Assembly (NCBI GenBank): GCA_903837825.1 | Contig: CAILVZ010000374.1 | Location: 1-32,753, forward strand | Direction of reading: 5' to 3' | Length of the DNA: 32,753 nt | Origin: Akkermansiaceae bacterium | Lineage (GTDB): Bacteria; Verrucomicrobiota; Verrucomicrobiia; Verrucomicrobiales; Akkermansiaceae | Shown here: positions 1 to 8,234 of the stretch, piece after piece | How the letters are laid out: every line of letters begins with the position of its first letter | Position numbering within the stretch: position 1 is the stretch's first letter | Program-made: the position numbers and the translations under genes | The notes under the pieces: model-generated | Told to the model about the DNA's origin: nothing | The model's input: only the letters and a program-made list of their open reading frames with translations | The model's database searches: none

Positions 1-51
1 ACCTCGAGCTCGGGCATGGTCGATCTTAACGGTAGAGAATTGGCCTGCTAG
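1..51 (+). other. Possible 3' end of an upstream coding region
   Basis: One plus-strand frame is open from the left edge of the window and closes at a TAG at 49-51; its last residues read ...SGMVDLNGRELAC. This may be the C-terminus of a gene lying mostly outside the window, but 16 residues are too few to assign a family, and a second frame is also open as far as a TGA near position 73. No function is proposed. Confidence 0.2.
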
Positions 52-106
52 ATTTTTTGAGTTTGCTTGACAATAAGGGTGTTTTAAGTGTCTCTGGAAC
101 CATCAA

Positions 107-448
107 ATGGCGAAGCGACCCACGGCGAGTGTCAAAATGACGCGCTTGGAAGCCCGGACACGGGTGATCCGAGGGGCTGGGCGTTTTGTTTTCATGATGT
201 TCTGCACGGCCATTGGATTTGTCGTGGTGGCCACTGCGGTCCCGCAGCATCGAGAGGTCGAGCGACTTGAGGCAAAGGTGCGCCTTGCAAAAGGGCGGGA
301 AAAAAGTGTCGAGGAAGAGGTGGAATACCGCCAGATCGAGTATCGTGCCCTTCGTGAGGATCCGACGTTTTTAGAGATTCATGCTCGCGACCGGTTAGAC
401 TACTACCGCCAAGGCGAGCGGGTACTCAAGTTCCGCGATTCGCGCTGA
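107..448 (+). CDS. FtsB/DivIC-like septum formation initiator
   Basis: A 113-residue single-pass membrane protein. A basic cytoplasmic N-terminus (about residues 1-25) is followed by one hydrophobic segment (about 27-46). A charged, heptad-like coiled coil rich in Glu, Arg and Lys comes next (about 49-82), then a C-terminal part containing an E-x-x-A-R-x-x-L-like element (IHARDRLDYY). This size and order match the FtsB/DivIC family, bitopic proteins that join FtsL and FtsQ in the divisome and help activate septal peptidoglycan synthesis (known for the family). The start ATG at 107 has only a weak purine run upstream. The next gene is hpt, 78 bp downstream on the same strand, so the two may be co-transcribed. 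Assignment rests on architecture, since sequence conservation in this family is low. Confidence 0.75.
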   Translation: MAKRPTASVKMTRLEARTRVIRGAGRFVFMMFCTAIGFVVVATAVPQHREVERLEAKVRLAKGREKSVEEEVEYRQIEYRALREDPTFLEIHARDRLDYYRQGERVLKFRDSR

Positions 449-484
449 TGTTTCGCCTGTTGGGTATTGGGAGTAGTTCCGGTT

Positions 485-501
485 TTGGCGCTTGGCGCCA
501 A
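485..501 (+). promoter_or_regulatory. Perfect inverted repeat in ftsB-hpt gap
   Basis: TTGGCGC and GCGCCAA are perfect 7-bp arms separated by TTG. The element lies about 36 bp after the ftsB-like stop and 26 bp before the hpt start. There is no T-run after it, so it is not a typical intrinsic terminator. It could be an mRNA stem-loop or a protein-binding site. Confidence 0.35.
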
Positions 502-526
502 CGTGAGGAGCATCTATCTATAAGTC

Positions 527-1069
527 ATGCGCAATGATATTGAGCGGATTTTGATCGATGAGGCAGTGATTGAGAAGCGCCTCGATTCGATGGCGTTTGA
601 CATTGAGCGGGATTTTCCACAAGGCACATTGGTGGTCATCATCCTTCTCAAAGGAGCCCTTGTCTTCGCTGCTGATCTGCTCCGCCGTGTGCCTCGTGCG
701 CTTGAGATCGAGTGCCTCAATGTGGCAAGTTACCATGGTGGCGTGGAAAGCTCCGGCAAGGTCGATTTCTTAGATCGCCATTTCCCCGAGGTGAAGGGGC
801 GTCATGTGTTGTTACTCGATGACATCCTCGATACAGGGCGCACGCTCCATGCAGTTTCCGAGAGGTTGATGCAAGAGGGGGCAGTCGCGGTGCATACCGC
901 AGTCCTGTTAGCTAAGGATAAATCTCGGGCTGAAGAAGTGAATGCCGACTATGTTGGCTTCACCATCGGCGACGAGTTTGTGGTAGGCTACGGGTTGGAC
1001 TACAATGGAAAATACCGAAACCTGCCCTATGTTGGGGTGCTCAAGCGATCTGCTACTACCGAGGGGTAA
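527..1069 (+). CDS. hpt: Hypoxanthine phosphoribosyltransferase
   Basis: A 180-residue soluble purine-salvage enzyme that transfers the phosphoribosyl group of PRPP to hypoxanthine (and usually guanine) to give IMP or GMP. The type I phosphoribosyltransferase signature is clear: the PRPP-binding loop DDILDTG lies at residues 98-104, preceded by four hydrophobic residues. The N-terminal substrate/dimer motif (about 38-45, IILLKGAL) and the C-terminal YVGF/VVGYGLDYNGKYRNLPYVG segment are typical of Hpt. Length is normal for the family. The ATG at 527 was chosen because translation from it gives the expected N-terminus. A GAGGAG run at 505-510 is too distant (16 bp) to be a good ribosome binding site. 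It converges with the large membrane-protein gene ending at 1148. Confidence 0.95.
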   Translation: MRNDIERILIDEAVIEKRLDSMAFDIERDFPQGTLVVIILLKGALVFAADLLRRVPRALEIECLNVASYHGGVESSGKVDFLDRHFPEVKGRHVLLLDDILDTGRTLHAVSERLMQEGAVAVHTAVLLAKDKSRAEEVNADYVGFTIGDEFVVGYGLDYNGKYRNLPYVGVLKRSATTEG

Positions 1070-1147
1070 TCCATTCGATGGGGTTGATTGGCTAAAGCCA
1101 TCCTGAAGCGCTAGCAATCCTACCCGCTTCCATTCGACTTTACTTGG

Positions 1148-3364
1148 TCAGTGGGTTGGGGCTCCATCGGTCGCGTCGGTTGATGCGGCCCGCATCGAAT
1201 CGCAATCCACCATCATATCGGCAAATGGGCGATTGAAAGGTCTCGATGTTCGGACGAGATCGTTTTTCGCATCTTGCCATGAACTGAACGCTTTTTGAGC
1301 ATAACTTTCCTGTTTCGCGGGCTCTCCCGCTTCACGTGCTGAGACAGCGATCTCATAGAGGTATTCTCCTTTGAAGCTCTTCGCCATGAATAGCGACTCG
1401 TTGCCGCCTTGTAGGGAAATTGCGTGATCGTACATCCCCAACGCTCCAGATTCATCTCCAGCCCATCCAAAAATGTTGGCAAGCTGAAGTGCTGCCCCAG
1501 GGTCGTGCTTCCACGTGGTGCATACATGGAGGATTGGGGTTTTGAGGGCTACCGCCCAAGTCTCGCGAGCCTCTTGGGTTTGAAAATCATAGATCCGAGT
1601 GATTGCCGCACTTAGCATCTCGCGGTCAATTCCAAGGTAAGGATTGGACTCTAACAATCTGAACAAGCGGATAAAACGATCCGCATGCGACAAGCGTGAT
1701 GAATGCCAAATTGGAACCCAAGCATCTTGGAGAACTCGAGTCAATTGAACCCCGAAAATCAGTGAGGGGATCGCAAGGCCAAGCATGCCTGCGGACCGAA
1801 ACCAGGCCAAACCAAGCGACAAGTTTCTGGGTTCATCGATCAACACGCGGCCTTGAGGACGAGACTTTTCGGTCTCAATGGCCTCGGTGCATTTTACATC
1901 GATTGCGATTACGCTTCTTTTTAGGGCTTCTGCATCACCCTCTTTTTTCCAGTAAAGCACGTCATACCTTAGCTCGAGCCACTTTTCATCTTTTGCGTGC
2001 ACCAATAGTCCGGTCAAGGCATCGAGTGAGGCTGATTGGCCTGCAAGAAAGGCGGACGCATGACTCTTAGCTGGTATCAGAAAATCATCGAGGCTCAACT
2101 TACTTCGAGAATCGATGATGATTTGGCCTCCCGCCAATGACTTCTTGGGTTTCCACAGCCCGTGGCTGATACGGCCTAGAGCGAATCCTGCAATCAAAAC
2201 CAGAGTGGCGTTGTGAAACACAAAATCAAAATTTGACTGTGCCAATAATCCCGCCAAGCCGATCGCCTCCCAGCAGGCTCCTGATGGCTTCGCTTCGCTC
2301 GCGAAGTTCCATAAGCCTCGGGCGATCGGCCAGATCAGGAGGATCGCGATCAATGCCAATGCAGGGATGCCGTAATCAACGAGCAACTGCAATGCCTCGT
2401 TATGGACCATGACTGGCTCGGAACCCAACCCATCGATGTGCTGAAAAACATTCCAGCTAAAGCTCCTCGCCCCGCCGCCAACGAGCGGGTTTTCAGCCAT
2501 GATTTTCCAAGCCGCTTCGTAAAAAGAAATTCTGCCACCATCGTTGAGCGATGCCCCTGCATCGAGCCCGCGATGGCTACCAACCATTGGGATTAGAAAC
2601 TTGGCTGCGTCGAGTACGCCTACCACCATGACCACTGCAGGAAGCCAGCCAATCATCGAATAGTTCGAATGTCGGAATGCCCTCATCAGTAAAATCAGCA
2701 GCGCCAGCGCCAGCATGACCCCAAGCGAAAAATTTCCTCCGCGGGAGAGACTCAATGCGGTTGATGCAATGGCGCTGGCGAGACCAAGCATGTGAAGAAC
2801 CTTCAACCGGGAAGACTCCTTCCATGCCTGCGAGATGAGAAGACCCGTAGTGATCAGGCCGAAGCCAGCCGCGTGGTTGTAGTGGGCGAAAACGCCAGCG
2901 GGAAATTGGCGGACACCATCTGGATAAAGTAGGTTCCAGCCGGGGTGGGACGTCTGGAATGCCATGCACCCTGCATTGGTAAGCGCGAGCAATGAAAGCC
3001 CGACAAAGAGTGCTCGTGATTGGGGCTGATCCGCAACCCTCCCTAGCAGATAGCCCAACGTGGCAAATGCAATCAGCGACAGGTCATGGAAGGATTCCGA
3101 GAGAGCCGGTGAGGCTACAGCGCGGAGGCCGAGTAAGGCCATAGTTATTAAAAAGGCAATGGAGTGAAAACCATCGCCCCATGATCGCCTGAAATTTTGC
3201 CCAAAGACCGTCCAGAAAGAAGCCGCTGCAGCCATGCTTAATCCCGGTCCCCAGTTGAGGATATTTGTCGTGCCTCCGAAAACGGCAACAACGGGAAATA
3301 AAGCAGTGCAGAGGACGACTCCCGTGGCAGCAATTCCCTTTCCAGCCTGAGCGTAAAGCGTCAT
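1148..3364 (-). CDS. O-antigen ligase/Wzy-like membrane protein with C-terminal domain
   Basis: A 738-residue polytopic protein. Residues 1 to about 400 hold roughly ten hydrophobic segments. Near 270-335 lies a periplasmic-loop pattern typical of the Wzy_C (O-antigen ligase/polymerase) family: NPLVGGGARSF followed by HNEALQLLVDYGIPALAL. A mostly soluble section (about 405-520) follows, then one more hydrophobic stretch (about 525-550), then a helical tail with repeat-like helix pairs that could be TPR-like (for example LANIFGWAGDESGALGMYDHA). Family members ligate or polymerise glycans on undecaprenyl or lipid A-core carriers, and some glycosylate proteins. Which glycan is used here cannot be told. 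TTA codons here (5 found) are mostly not followed by G, unlike the plus-strand core genes. It is 136 bp downstream of the PEP-CTERM gene on the same strand. Confidence 0.75.
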   Translation of the reverse strand: MTLYAQAGKGIAATGVVLCTALFPVVAVFGGTTNILNWGPGLSMAAAASFWTVFGQNFRRSWGDGFHSIAFLITMALLGLRAVASPALSESFHDLSLIAFATLGYLLGRVADQPQSRALFVGLSLLALTNAGCMAFQTSHPGWNLLYPDGVRQFPAGVFAHYNHAAGFGLITTGLLISQAWKESSRLKVLHMLGLASAIASTALSLSRGGNFSLGVMLALALLILLMRAFRHSNYSMIGWLPAVVMVVGVLDAAKFLIPMVGSHRGLDAGASLNDGGRISFYEAAWKIMAENPLVGGGARSFSWNVFQHIDGLGSEPVMVHNEALQLLVDYGIPALALIAILLIWPIARGLWNFASEAKPSGACWEAIGLAGLLAQSNFDFVFHNATLVLIAGFALGRISHGLWKPKKSLAGGQIIIDSRSKLSLDDFLIPAKSHASAFLAGQSASLDALTGLLVHAKDEKWLELRYDVLYWKKEGDAEALKRSVIAIDVKCTEAIETEKSRPQGRVLIDEPRNLSLGLAWFRSAGMLGLAIPSLIFGVQLTRVLQDAWVPIWHSSRLSHADRFIRLFRLLESNPYLGIDREMLSAAITRIYDFQTQEARETWAVALKTPILHVCTTWKHDPGAALQLANIFGWAGDESGALGMYDHAISLQGGNESLFMAKSFKGEYLYEIAVSAREAGEPAKQESYAQKAFSSWQDAKNDLVRTSRPFNRPFADMMVDCDSMRAASTDATDGAPTH

Positions 3365-3476
3365 ATCGCCTAGGATAGGGGTTGATTGACCTTTGTGGAT
3401 TGGGCGGAAAAGACAGGAAAATCAGCAATCAAGATCGTGTAGCTCTGGTAGCCACTCCCGGTATTAGGAAACTCCT

Positions 3477-3490
3477 CACTCCATTGAGTG
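3477..3490 (-). terminator. Small stem-loop after PEP-CTERM gene
   Basis: CACTC and GAGTG form perfect 5-bp arms around a 4-base loop, 10 bp beyond the stop codon of the PEP-CTERM gene. No clean T-run follows on the minus strand, so termination activity is uncertain. Confidence 0.25.
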
Positions 3491-3500
3491 CTTAGTCGCT

Positions 3501-4334
3501 TCAGCGGCGGCGGCGTGTCAGACAAGCAAAACCACCAAGAGCGATTAACATGTACGAGCTTGGCTCAGGCACTGCGCTTTCAAGCGCCATGTTGTCTAGA
3601 ACCAAGTAGTTGTCTCCCCAGTTGGTCCCGCCGTCGGAGCTGATCCAATCAATCGCAAAGCCGCCAATGTCTTTCTGTGCATCAGCATTGCGGGTAAAGT
3701 CAACGTTCGCAAAGAGCGTTACCGGAGTTGAAGTGGAACCTACAGGTTTAATGGTGGCAGACCACTTCATGTAGTCCAGGTTCATCGTGAGGTCGAGCGT
3801 GTAAGCCGCATTCAATGACAGTAATGCACCTGTGTCGTAAGTGCCTTCGGTAGTGCCATTATTTCTCAATATCGAGAAACTGCTGGTCAGAGATGGGGTG
3901 AATAGCAAACTCGAGAGGGTATTCCCAGCGGCGCTACTATCAAAAAAGCTGATTCGGAAAGAGTCGACAAAGGTCGAGGAAACGTTTAGCACCAAATCGG
4001 TCGTAAAATGGGCCACGGGAAGTGGGCCAGTCGGGGTAAAGCTGGCGGTTAAAGGGGAGAGGGCGTACACGGTTGATGTGTCTTCTCCATCGCCAAAGAT
4101 TGGTGTTATCCCTCCAACCGCAAGATTTTTGGTGCCAAATGCTGTTGGTGCACTTACGTCGCTGTCCAGGGCGGCAATCGATTCAGTCCCCGCAGGGTTA
4201 GTCAACCAGTCCGAATTTTGCCCTTCGAGGCTTAAGAGCTGGGTGTCGTAATTTTCGAAATTTTCAGACCAGATCAGTGCAGCGTGGGCAGTTGCAGTTG
4301 AGCAAATCAGTGCGGCAGTAAGGATTTTTTTCAT
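3501..4334 (-). CDS. PEP-CTERM sorting domain exported protein
   Basis: A 277-residue secreted or surface protein. It has an N-terminal signal peptide (about 1-19, MKKILTAALICSTATAHAA) and a Ser/Thr/Asn-rich beta-type body that resembles concanavalin-like or jelly-roll extracellular domains in composition. The C-terminal sorting signal is complete: VPEPSS, a hydrophobic helix (YMLIALGGFACL) and a final TRRRR. PEP-CTERM proteins are processed by an exosortase and are typically tied to exopolysaccharide or biofilm matrix (known). No exosortase gene is in this window. The upstream coiled-coil gene ends only 20 bp before this start, so the pair is probably one transcript. The ligand or role of the body is unknown. 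Its TTA codons (four) are all followed by bases other than G. Confidence 0.85.
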   Translation of the reverse strand: MKKILTAALICSTATAHAALIWSENFENYDTQLLSLEGQNSDWLTNPAGTESIAALDSDVSAPTAFGTKNLAVGGITPIFGDGEDTSTVYALSPLTASFTPTGPLPVAHFTTDLVLNVSSTFVDSFRISFFDSSAAGNTLSSLLFTPSLTSSFSILRNNGTTEGTYDTGALLSLNAAYTLDLTMNLDYMKWSATIKPVGSTSTPVTLFANVDFTRNADAQKDIGGFAIDWISSDGGTNWGDNYLVLDNMALESAVPEPSSYMLIALGGFACLTRRRR

Positions 4335-4354
4335 GGGTTCTGGTGATTTTGAAT

Positions 4355-4981
4355 TTAGCGGGTGCGGCGGACAACGACTTTGGAGGCTGCTGCAGCAGCA
4401 GGCGCGGTGGATGAGACCTTCGTCTCATTGGCTGACGACTCTTTGGCTGCCAAGCTCATTTTGGCCAATTCTTCTGCTTGTTGTTTGGCCAGAGCAGCTT
4501 GGGCGGCCTTTGCATCATCGATCTGCTTTTGCAAGGCAGCAGCCTCGGCGGCTTTCGCGATGGCTTCGGCTTCCTTCGCAGCTTGGGCGGCAACAGCAGC
4601 TATGCGATCATCTTCGGCCTTTTTTGCAGCTTCCTCTGCAGCCTTTTTCTCGGCTTCGTCTGCGGCCTCTCTCGCTTTTTTGGCAGCTTCATCCGCAGCC
4701 TCTTGTGCCTTTTTAGCGGCTTCGACCGCTTTTTCTTGAGCCTCCTTTGCCTCTTCGTCTAACTTTTTGCGGAGCTCCTCCGCGGCTTCCTTGTCTTTTT
4801 GGGTCTGTTCCTCTTGCTCTTTGGCCTCACCATAGTCCACGCGGGTGCAAATGACCGTTACGCCAGGGTCGGCAGTTTTGCCGTTCACCACTGGTGCTTT
4901 AGTCCGGGTCGCAGCGGATGCGAAAGATCCCAATAAGATCCAAGCCAGTACGACAAAAGGGGCTTTGGTGGCAGTTTTCAT
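4355..4981 (-). CDS. Exported Ala/Glu/Lys-rich coiled-coil protein
   Basis: A 208-residue protein with a signal peptide (about 1-22, ending SFASAA). A short globular segment with one Cys (about 23-50) comes next. A long uninterrupted helical stretch of roughly 130 residues follows, dominated by Ala, Glu, Lys and Gln in TolA-like repeats such as EAAKKAQEAADEA. The tail is Ala/Ser-rich and ends KVVVRRTR. The start at 4981 is preferred over an in-frame ATG at 5026 because it begins the signal peptide directly. The protein could span the periplasm as a rigid rod or bind a partner; no catalytic motif is visible. It sits 20 bp upstream of the PEP-CTERM gene, which suggests a joint role at the cell surface (inference). 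Low-complexity composition makes homology calls unreliable. Confidence 0.65.
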   Translation of the reverse strand: MKTATKAPFVVLAWILLGSFASAATRTKAPVVNGKTADPGVTVICTRVDYGEAKEQEEQTQKDKEAAEELRKKLDEEAKEAQEKAVEAAKKAQEAADEAAKKAREAADEAEKKAAEEAAKKAEDDRIAAVAAQAAKEAEAIAKAAEAAALQKQIDDAKAAQAALAKQQAEELAKMSLAAKESSANETKVSSTAPAAAAASKVVVRRTR

Positions 4982-4987
4982 GGAAAT

Positions 4988-5001
4988 TTCTTTCGAAAGA
5001 A
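4988..5001. promoter_or_regulatory. 14-bp perfect palindrome upstream of coiled-coil gene
   Basis: TTCTTTCGAAAGAA is a perfect palindrome beginning 6 bp upstream of the coiled-coil gene's ATG. It could be a repressor site, or an mRNA hairpin at the translation start. No matching copy was noticed elsewhere in the window. Confidence 0.4.
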
Positions 5002-5007
5002 TTTGAG

Positions 5008-5025
5008 TGTCCTGAGGTGAGGACA
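5008..5025. promoter_or_regulatory. Inverted repeat TGTCCT-N6-AGGACA
   Basis: Perfect 6-bp arms separated by GAGGTG lie 7 bp beyond the 14-bp palindrome, in the leader of the coiled-coil/PEP-CTERM pair. The spacing is typical of a dimeric regulator's operator, but the regulator is unknown. Confidence 0.35.
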
Positions 5026-5049
5026 TCTGAATTGTCCGAGCAAGTCAAC

Positions 5050-5080
5050 TTTTAAAATGATTTTAAAATGATTAAAAATT
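5050..5080 (-). promoter_or_regulatory. AT-rich tandem repeat, UP-element-like
   Basis: Two exact tandem copies of TTTTAAAATGA (5050-5060 and 5061-5071) are followed by a degenerate third unit. The tract stands out from its GC-rich surroundings. On the minus strand it is immediately followed by TTGACT (5048-5043), a plausible -35. No convincing -10 was found 17 bp further on, so this is a tentative promoter for the coiled-coil/PEP-CTERM pair. Confidence 0.35.
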
Positions 5081-5126
5081 CCGCCGAGTGATGCATAAAG
5101 TCGGGGCGATCGGCGGTCATCACGGG

Positions 5127-6914
5127 TCACTCACCAGCAGCAAGGGGTGAATCGTAGAAATTTTTCATGATCCACCATGCTTTTTTGCGTTGGCCTTTGT
5201 CGGAGATGAGCCCCTTGCGATTCCAGCCATCTTGAAATTCCGGGTGGCAGCGGGTCGGGGAGCGGAAGTCAAAGAGCACCCATGGGCAGGTGCCCCTCAG
5301 GTTTGGGATGTTTTTGAACATCCTGAGGTTTTTTCGGTAGATTTCCTCCTGATACTCCTCACTCCATGAGTGGGCGACCTCGGCAGAGCCGTGCTGGCCG
5401 TAAAGTGCCTCGCACCCGAATTCCGACAGGATGAGCGGTTTATTCGACGCGACGTCCCAGCGCATTTTCTCGGGGTCGGTCGGAAATGGTGTGTACCAGC
5501 CGAAGTATTTGTTCACTCCGACCACGTCGACCGCTTGAGAGACCTTGTCATTGAGCCGCACGGTAGAGCTGGCTGGGTCGTAGGTCGGATTGTCAAAGGC
5601 GGCGCCGACCAAGCGGGTGTCGTCTAGGTCATGGGCAAGGGTGATCAAGTTGGTGAGCACCGTGTCGCGGGATTCGGATGGGCGGGTTTCGTTTGCGACG
5701 CTCCAGATGACGATGCCTGCGCGGTTTTTGTCGCGGTAGATCATTTCTCGCAACATGGTTTCGGCTTTATGGAGGATGGATGGGTTCGTGAATTCGATGC
5801 CCTGCCAGAGTGGGATTTCCTCCCAGATCAAGATTCCCAATTTCTCGGCTGCTCGCACGATGTGTTCGTTTTGCGGGTAGTGGGCGGTGCGGACGAAGTT
5901 GCAACCGAGTGCCTTGACCTCGCTGAGAATCATGGCGGCATCGGCATCCGAATAAGCACGGCCCAAGCGCTGCGGGATCTCTTCGTGGAAATTGACCCCT
6001 TTCAGAAAGGTTGGTTTGCCATTGAGGAGGAGGTCGCAGCCTTTGACTTCAATTGTGCGGAAGCCGATTTCATCCTTCACCGAGTCTTTTCCGGTCGAGA
6101 GGGTGACAGGGTAGAGTTTTGGTGACGAGGGTTCCCAGAGATGGGGTTTGGCTTTGGTTTCAATTGAGACAAAGCCACTTGCATCGGTGGTGAGCGATTG
6201 GTGGATGCCAAGTTCTGGAATCGAGATCTCCGCGGACTGGGGCGATTTCACGCCATCGAGTTGGATTGTGGTAGCGATGATGTCGTCGTGGCCTTTTTTG
6301 AGCTGGATCTTGTAATCGCGCACAAACACTTGAGGCCTCTCCACCAAGAAAACGTCGCGCAATATTCCGCCGTAATTCCACCAGTCGAAGTTCATCGCCG
6401 GGATCCCATCGATCTGGCGGTGGTTGTCGACCATCACGACAAGGTCGTTGATACCGTCCTTGAGTTGGTTGGTGATTTCAATTTGAAATGGGGTGAATCC
6501 GCCCTCGTGCCGACCGACCTCGTTGCCGTTGAGCCAGACAGCGGCTCGATAGCTGACGCCAGCGAAGTAGAGGAATTGGCGGACGTCTTTGGTTTTCGTT
6601 GCGGTGAAGTGGCGCTGATACCAGACGATGCCCTCGTAGTATTTCAGCTCAGGCAACTGCGAGTTGAAATCGCCTGGCACATCGAGTCGGAGTCCGTCAT
6701 CGAACGAATACTCTACGAACTCTGAATTGGTTTGCGGCTTTCGGTTCTGATAGAACTTTTTTTGCTCACCTCGGCCGTAAAGATCGATGATCGCGTTCCA
6801 TTTGCCATTCAGCAAGGTGGCATTTTGGCAGCCGGATGGATGCATCATGAATGATTGTGCCATGAGGTTCATGGTGAGGCATAGCATGGATGAAATGAGC
6901 GCCAGTGCTTTCAT
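5127..6914 (-). CDS. Exported GH2 beta-glucuronidase-like glycoside hydrolase
   Basis: A 595-residue glycoside hydrolase family 2 enzyme with a signal peptide (about 1-19, cleavage near NLMA-QS). Order: N-terminal sugar-binding jelly roll (about 30-195), immunoglobulin-like domain (about 196-292) and TIM barrel (about 293-595). The acid/base Glu is in VANE (E409) and the nucleophile in LSEFG (E498). GVNKYFGWY (466-474) and the later SWSEEYQ resemble E. coli UidA. The N-x-K pair that UidA uses to recognise the glucuronate carboxylate appears as NRK (N565, K567). A beta-glucuronidase is therefore the best guess; a beta-galactosidase or related exo-enzyme is possible. An exported form suggests use of plant or algal polysaccharides or glycosaminoglycans. 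It lies 48 bp downstream of the RhlE-type helicase on the same strand. Confidence 0.8.
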   Translation of the reverse strand: MKALALISSMLCLTMNLMAQSFMMHPSGCQNATLLNGKWNAIIDLYGRGEQKKFYQNRKPQTNSEFVEYSFDDGLRLDVPGDFNSQLPELKYYEGIVWYQRHFTATKTKDVRQFLYFAGVSYRAAVWLNGNEVGRHEGGFTPFQIEITNQLKDGINDLVVMVDNHRQIDGIPAMNFDWWNYGGILRDVFLVERPQVFVRDYKIQLKKGHDDIIATTIQLDGVKSPQSAEISIPELGIHQSLTTDASGFVSIETKAKPHLWEPSSPKLYPVTLSTGKDSVKDEIGFRTIEVKGCDLLLNGKPTFLKGVNFHEEIPQRLGRAYSDADAAMILSEVKALGCNFVRTAHYPQNEHIVRAAEKLGILIWEEIPLWQGIEFTNPSILHKAETMLREMIYRDKNRAGIVIWSVANETRPSESRDTVLTNLITLAHDLDDTRLVGAAFDNPTYDPASSTVRLNDKVSQAVDVVGVNKYFGWYTPFPTDPEKMRWDVASNKPLILSEFGCEALYGQHGSAEVAHSWSEEYQEEIYRKNLRMFKNIPNLRGTCPWVLFDFRSPTRCHPEFQDGWNRKGLISDKGQRKKAWWIMKNFYDSPLAAGE

Positions 6915-6962
6915 TGGGTTTGGGTTTGATTGAGTGGGTTTCTTATGAGCTTCTAGTGGATT

Positions 6963-8234
6963 CTAACGGCGCTTTTTCGGCTGCTTTCTCGGGGTAGTTT
7001 CGGTGGATTTTGCCATGCGTTTGGCTTCCATTTCGCGGGTGCGTTTCCTCCAGTCGCGCGGTGCTTGTTTGTCACCAGGTAGAGGGGCGGGGACGGGGGC
7101 ATGGTAGTCGAATCCACGGAGGCGTTTGCGTTCGAGGCGTTGGCCGATGAAGAGTTCGAGGATGTTGAGGAGATTGAGATCCTGTTTGGGCACGAAGCTA
7201 ATGGCATCACCTGCTGCCTCTGCCCGCCCGGTTCGTCCGATGCGATGCACGTAGTCCTCAGGGTTCACTGGGAAGTCGAAGTTGATCACATGACTGACGC
7301 CATCGATGTCGATGCCACGAGCGACAATGTCGGTTGCAACGAGGACTTGTACGGTTCCGTCTTTGAAGTCCTGCAGGGCTTGGAGGCGTTGTTCTTGTGA
7401 GCGACTGGAGTGCAGTTTAGCCACCTTCACGTTGGCCAGTTTGAGAAAATTGGTGATGCGGTCTGCACCATCTTTCATCCGTGCGAAGACGAGAACACGT
7501 TGGAATTTCGGTTGCTGAAGGAGCGCGAGCAATAGGGCGTTTTTGAGATGGGTCGGAACTTCATAGATGCATTGGGACACGGTATCCGCAGGGTTGGAGC
7601 GCTTGCCGATTTGCACCATTTTGGGGTGGTGCTGAAACCGACGGGCGAGCGACTCGACTTCCTTCGGGAGCGTGGCGGAGAACATTAAGGTTTGTCGGCG
7701 GCGAGGTAAAACCTCGATGATTTTCTCGATGTCTGGAAGAAAGCCCATGTGCAGCATCCGGTCGGCTTCGTCTAGGATCAGCATTTCCAGTGGATTGAAA
7801 TCAAGGTTTTGGCGGCCGATTAAATCGAGCAAGCGACCAGGGGTTGCGACGATGCAGTCGACCCCTTTGCGCAGCGATTTGATTTGCCCTTCTTCTTCTA
7901 CGCCGCCGAAGATCGCGGCCACTCGGATCGGCAAGCTTTGCCCACAGGTGCGGATGTTTTCCATGATTTGCACCGCGAGCTCGCGGGTGGGGGCGAGGAT
8001 CAGCGCCCTGATTCCGCGTGGTTGTTGCTGGAGATGAAAGTGGAAGAGCTGATGGAGCATCGGCAGAACGAAGGCCGCCGTTTTGCCGGTGCCAGTTTGA
8101 GCGATGGCAATGAGGTCGGCTCCCTGCATGATTTTTGGGATGGCGGCAGCCTGCACGGCGGTTGGGCGGGTGTACCCGACCTTTTGAATCGCACGGAGAA
8201 TCGGGGTCTCGAGTCCAAAGTTGCTGAACGGCAT
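6963..8234 (-). CDS. rhlE: DEAD-box RNA helicase, RhlE type
   Basis: A 423-residue ATP-dependent RNA helicase. Motifs in order: Q motif (F at 6, GYTRPTAVQ about 20-28), Walker A AQTGTGKT (45-52), PTRELA, GG, TPGRL, DEAD in LILDEADRM, SAT, and the C-terminal helicase motifs ARGIDIDGV and HRIGRTGRA. The basic C-terminal tail (about 370-423) ends in KQPKKRR and probably binds RNA. RhlE-class helicases act in ribosome assembly and mRNA turnover, often in the cold (known). Start at 8234 follows AGGATCTGGCC, one of the few partial Shine-Dalgarno-like sequences in the window. It diverges from the cfa gene. Confidence 0.92.
   Translation of the reverse strand: MPFSNFGLETPILRAIQKVGYTRPTAVQAAAIPKIMQGADLIAIAQTGTGKTAAFVLPMLHQLFHFHLQQQPRGIRALILAPTRELAVQIMENIRTCGQSLPIRVAAIFGGVEEEGQIKSLRKGVDCIVATPGRLLDLIGRQNLDFNPLEMLILDEADRMLHMGFLPDIEKIIEVLPRRRQTLMFSATLPKEVESLARRFQHHPKMVQIGKRSNPADTVSQCIYEVPTHLKNALLLALLQQPKFQRVLVFARMKDGADRITNFLKLANVKVAKLHSSRSQEQRLQALQDFKDGTVQVLVATDIVARGIDIDGVSHVINFDFPVNPEDYVHRIGRTGRAEAAGDAISFVPKQDLNLLNILELFIGQRLERKRLRGFDYHAPVPAPLPGDKQAPRDWRKRTREMEAKRMAKSTETTPRKQPKKRR

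Noticed and set aside
67..72. TTGACA upstream of the FtsB-like gene as a -35 box
   Set aside because: No -10-like sequence lies 16-18 bp downstream, where the sequence is GTCTCT.
4333..4762. Three plus-strand frames rich in Ala, Ser, Leu or Phe opposite the coiled-coil gene
   Set aside because: They are mirror images of the repetitive Ala/Glu/Lys codons and overlap one another; the minus-strand frame has a signal peptide and consistent heptads.
5631..6725. Long plus-strand frames (164 and 175 codons) opposite the GH2 gene
   Set aside because: They have no recognisable domain, and the minus-strand gene has complete GH2 catalytic motifs over the same bases.
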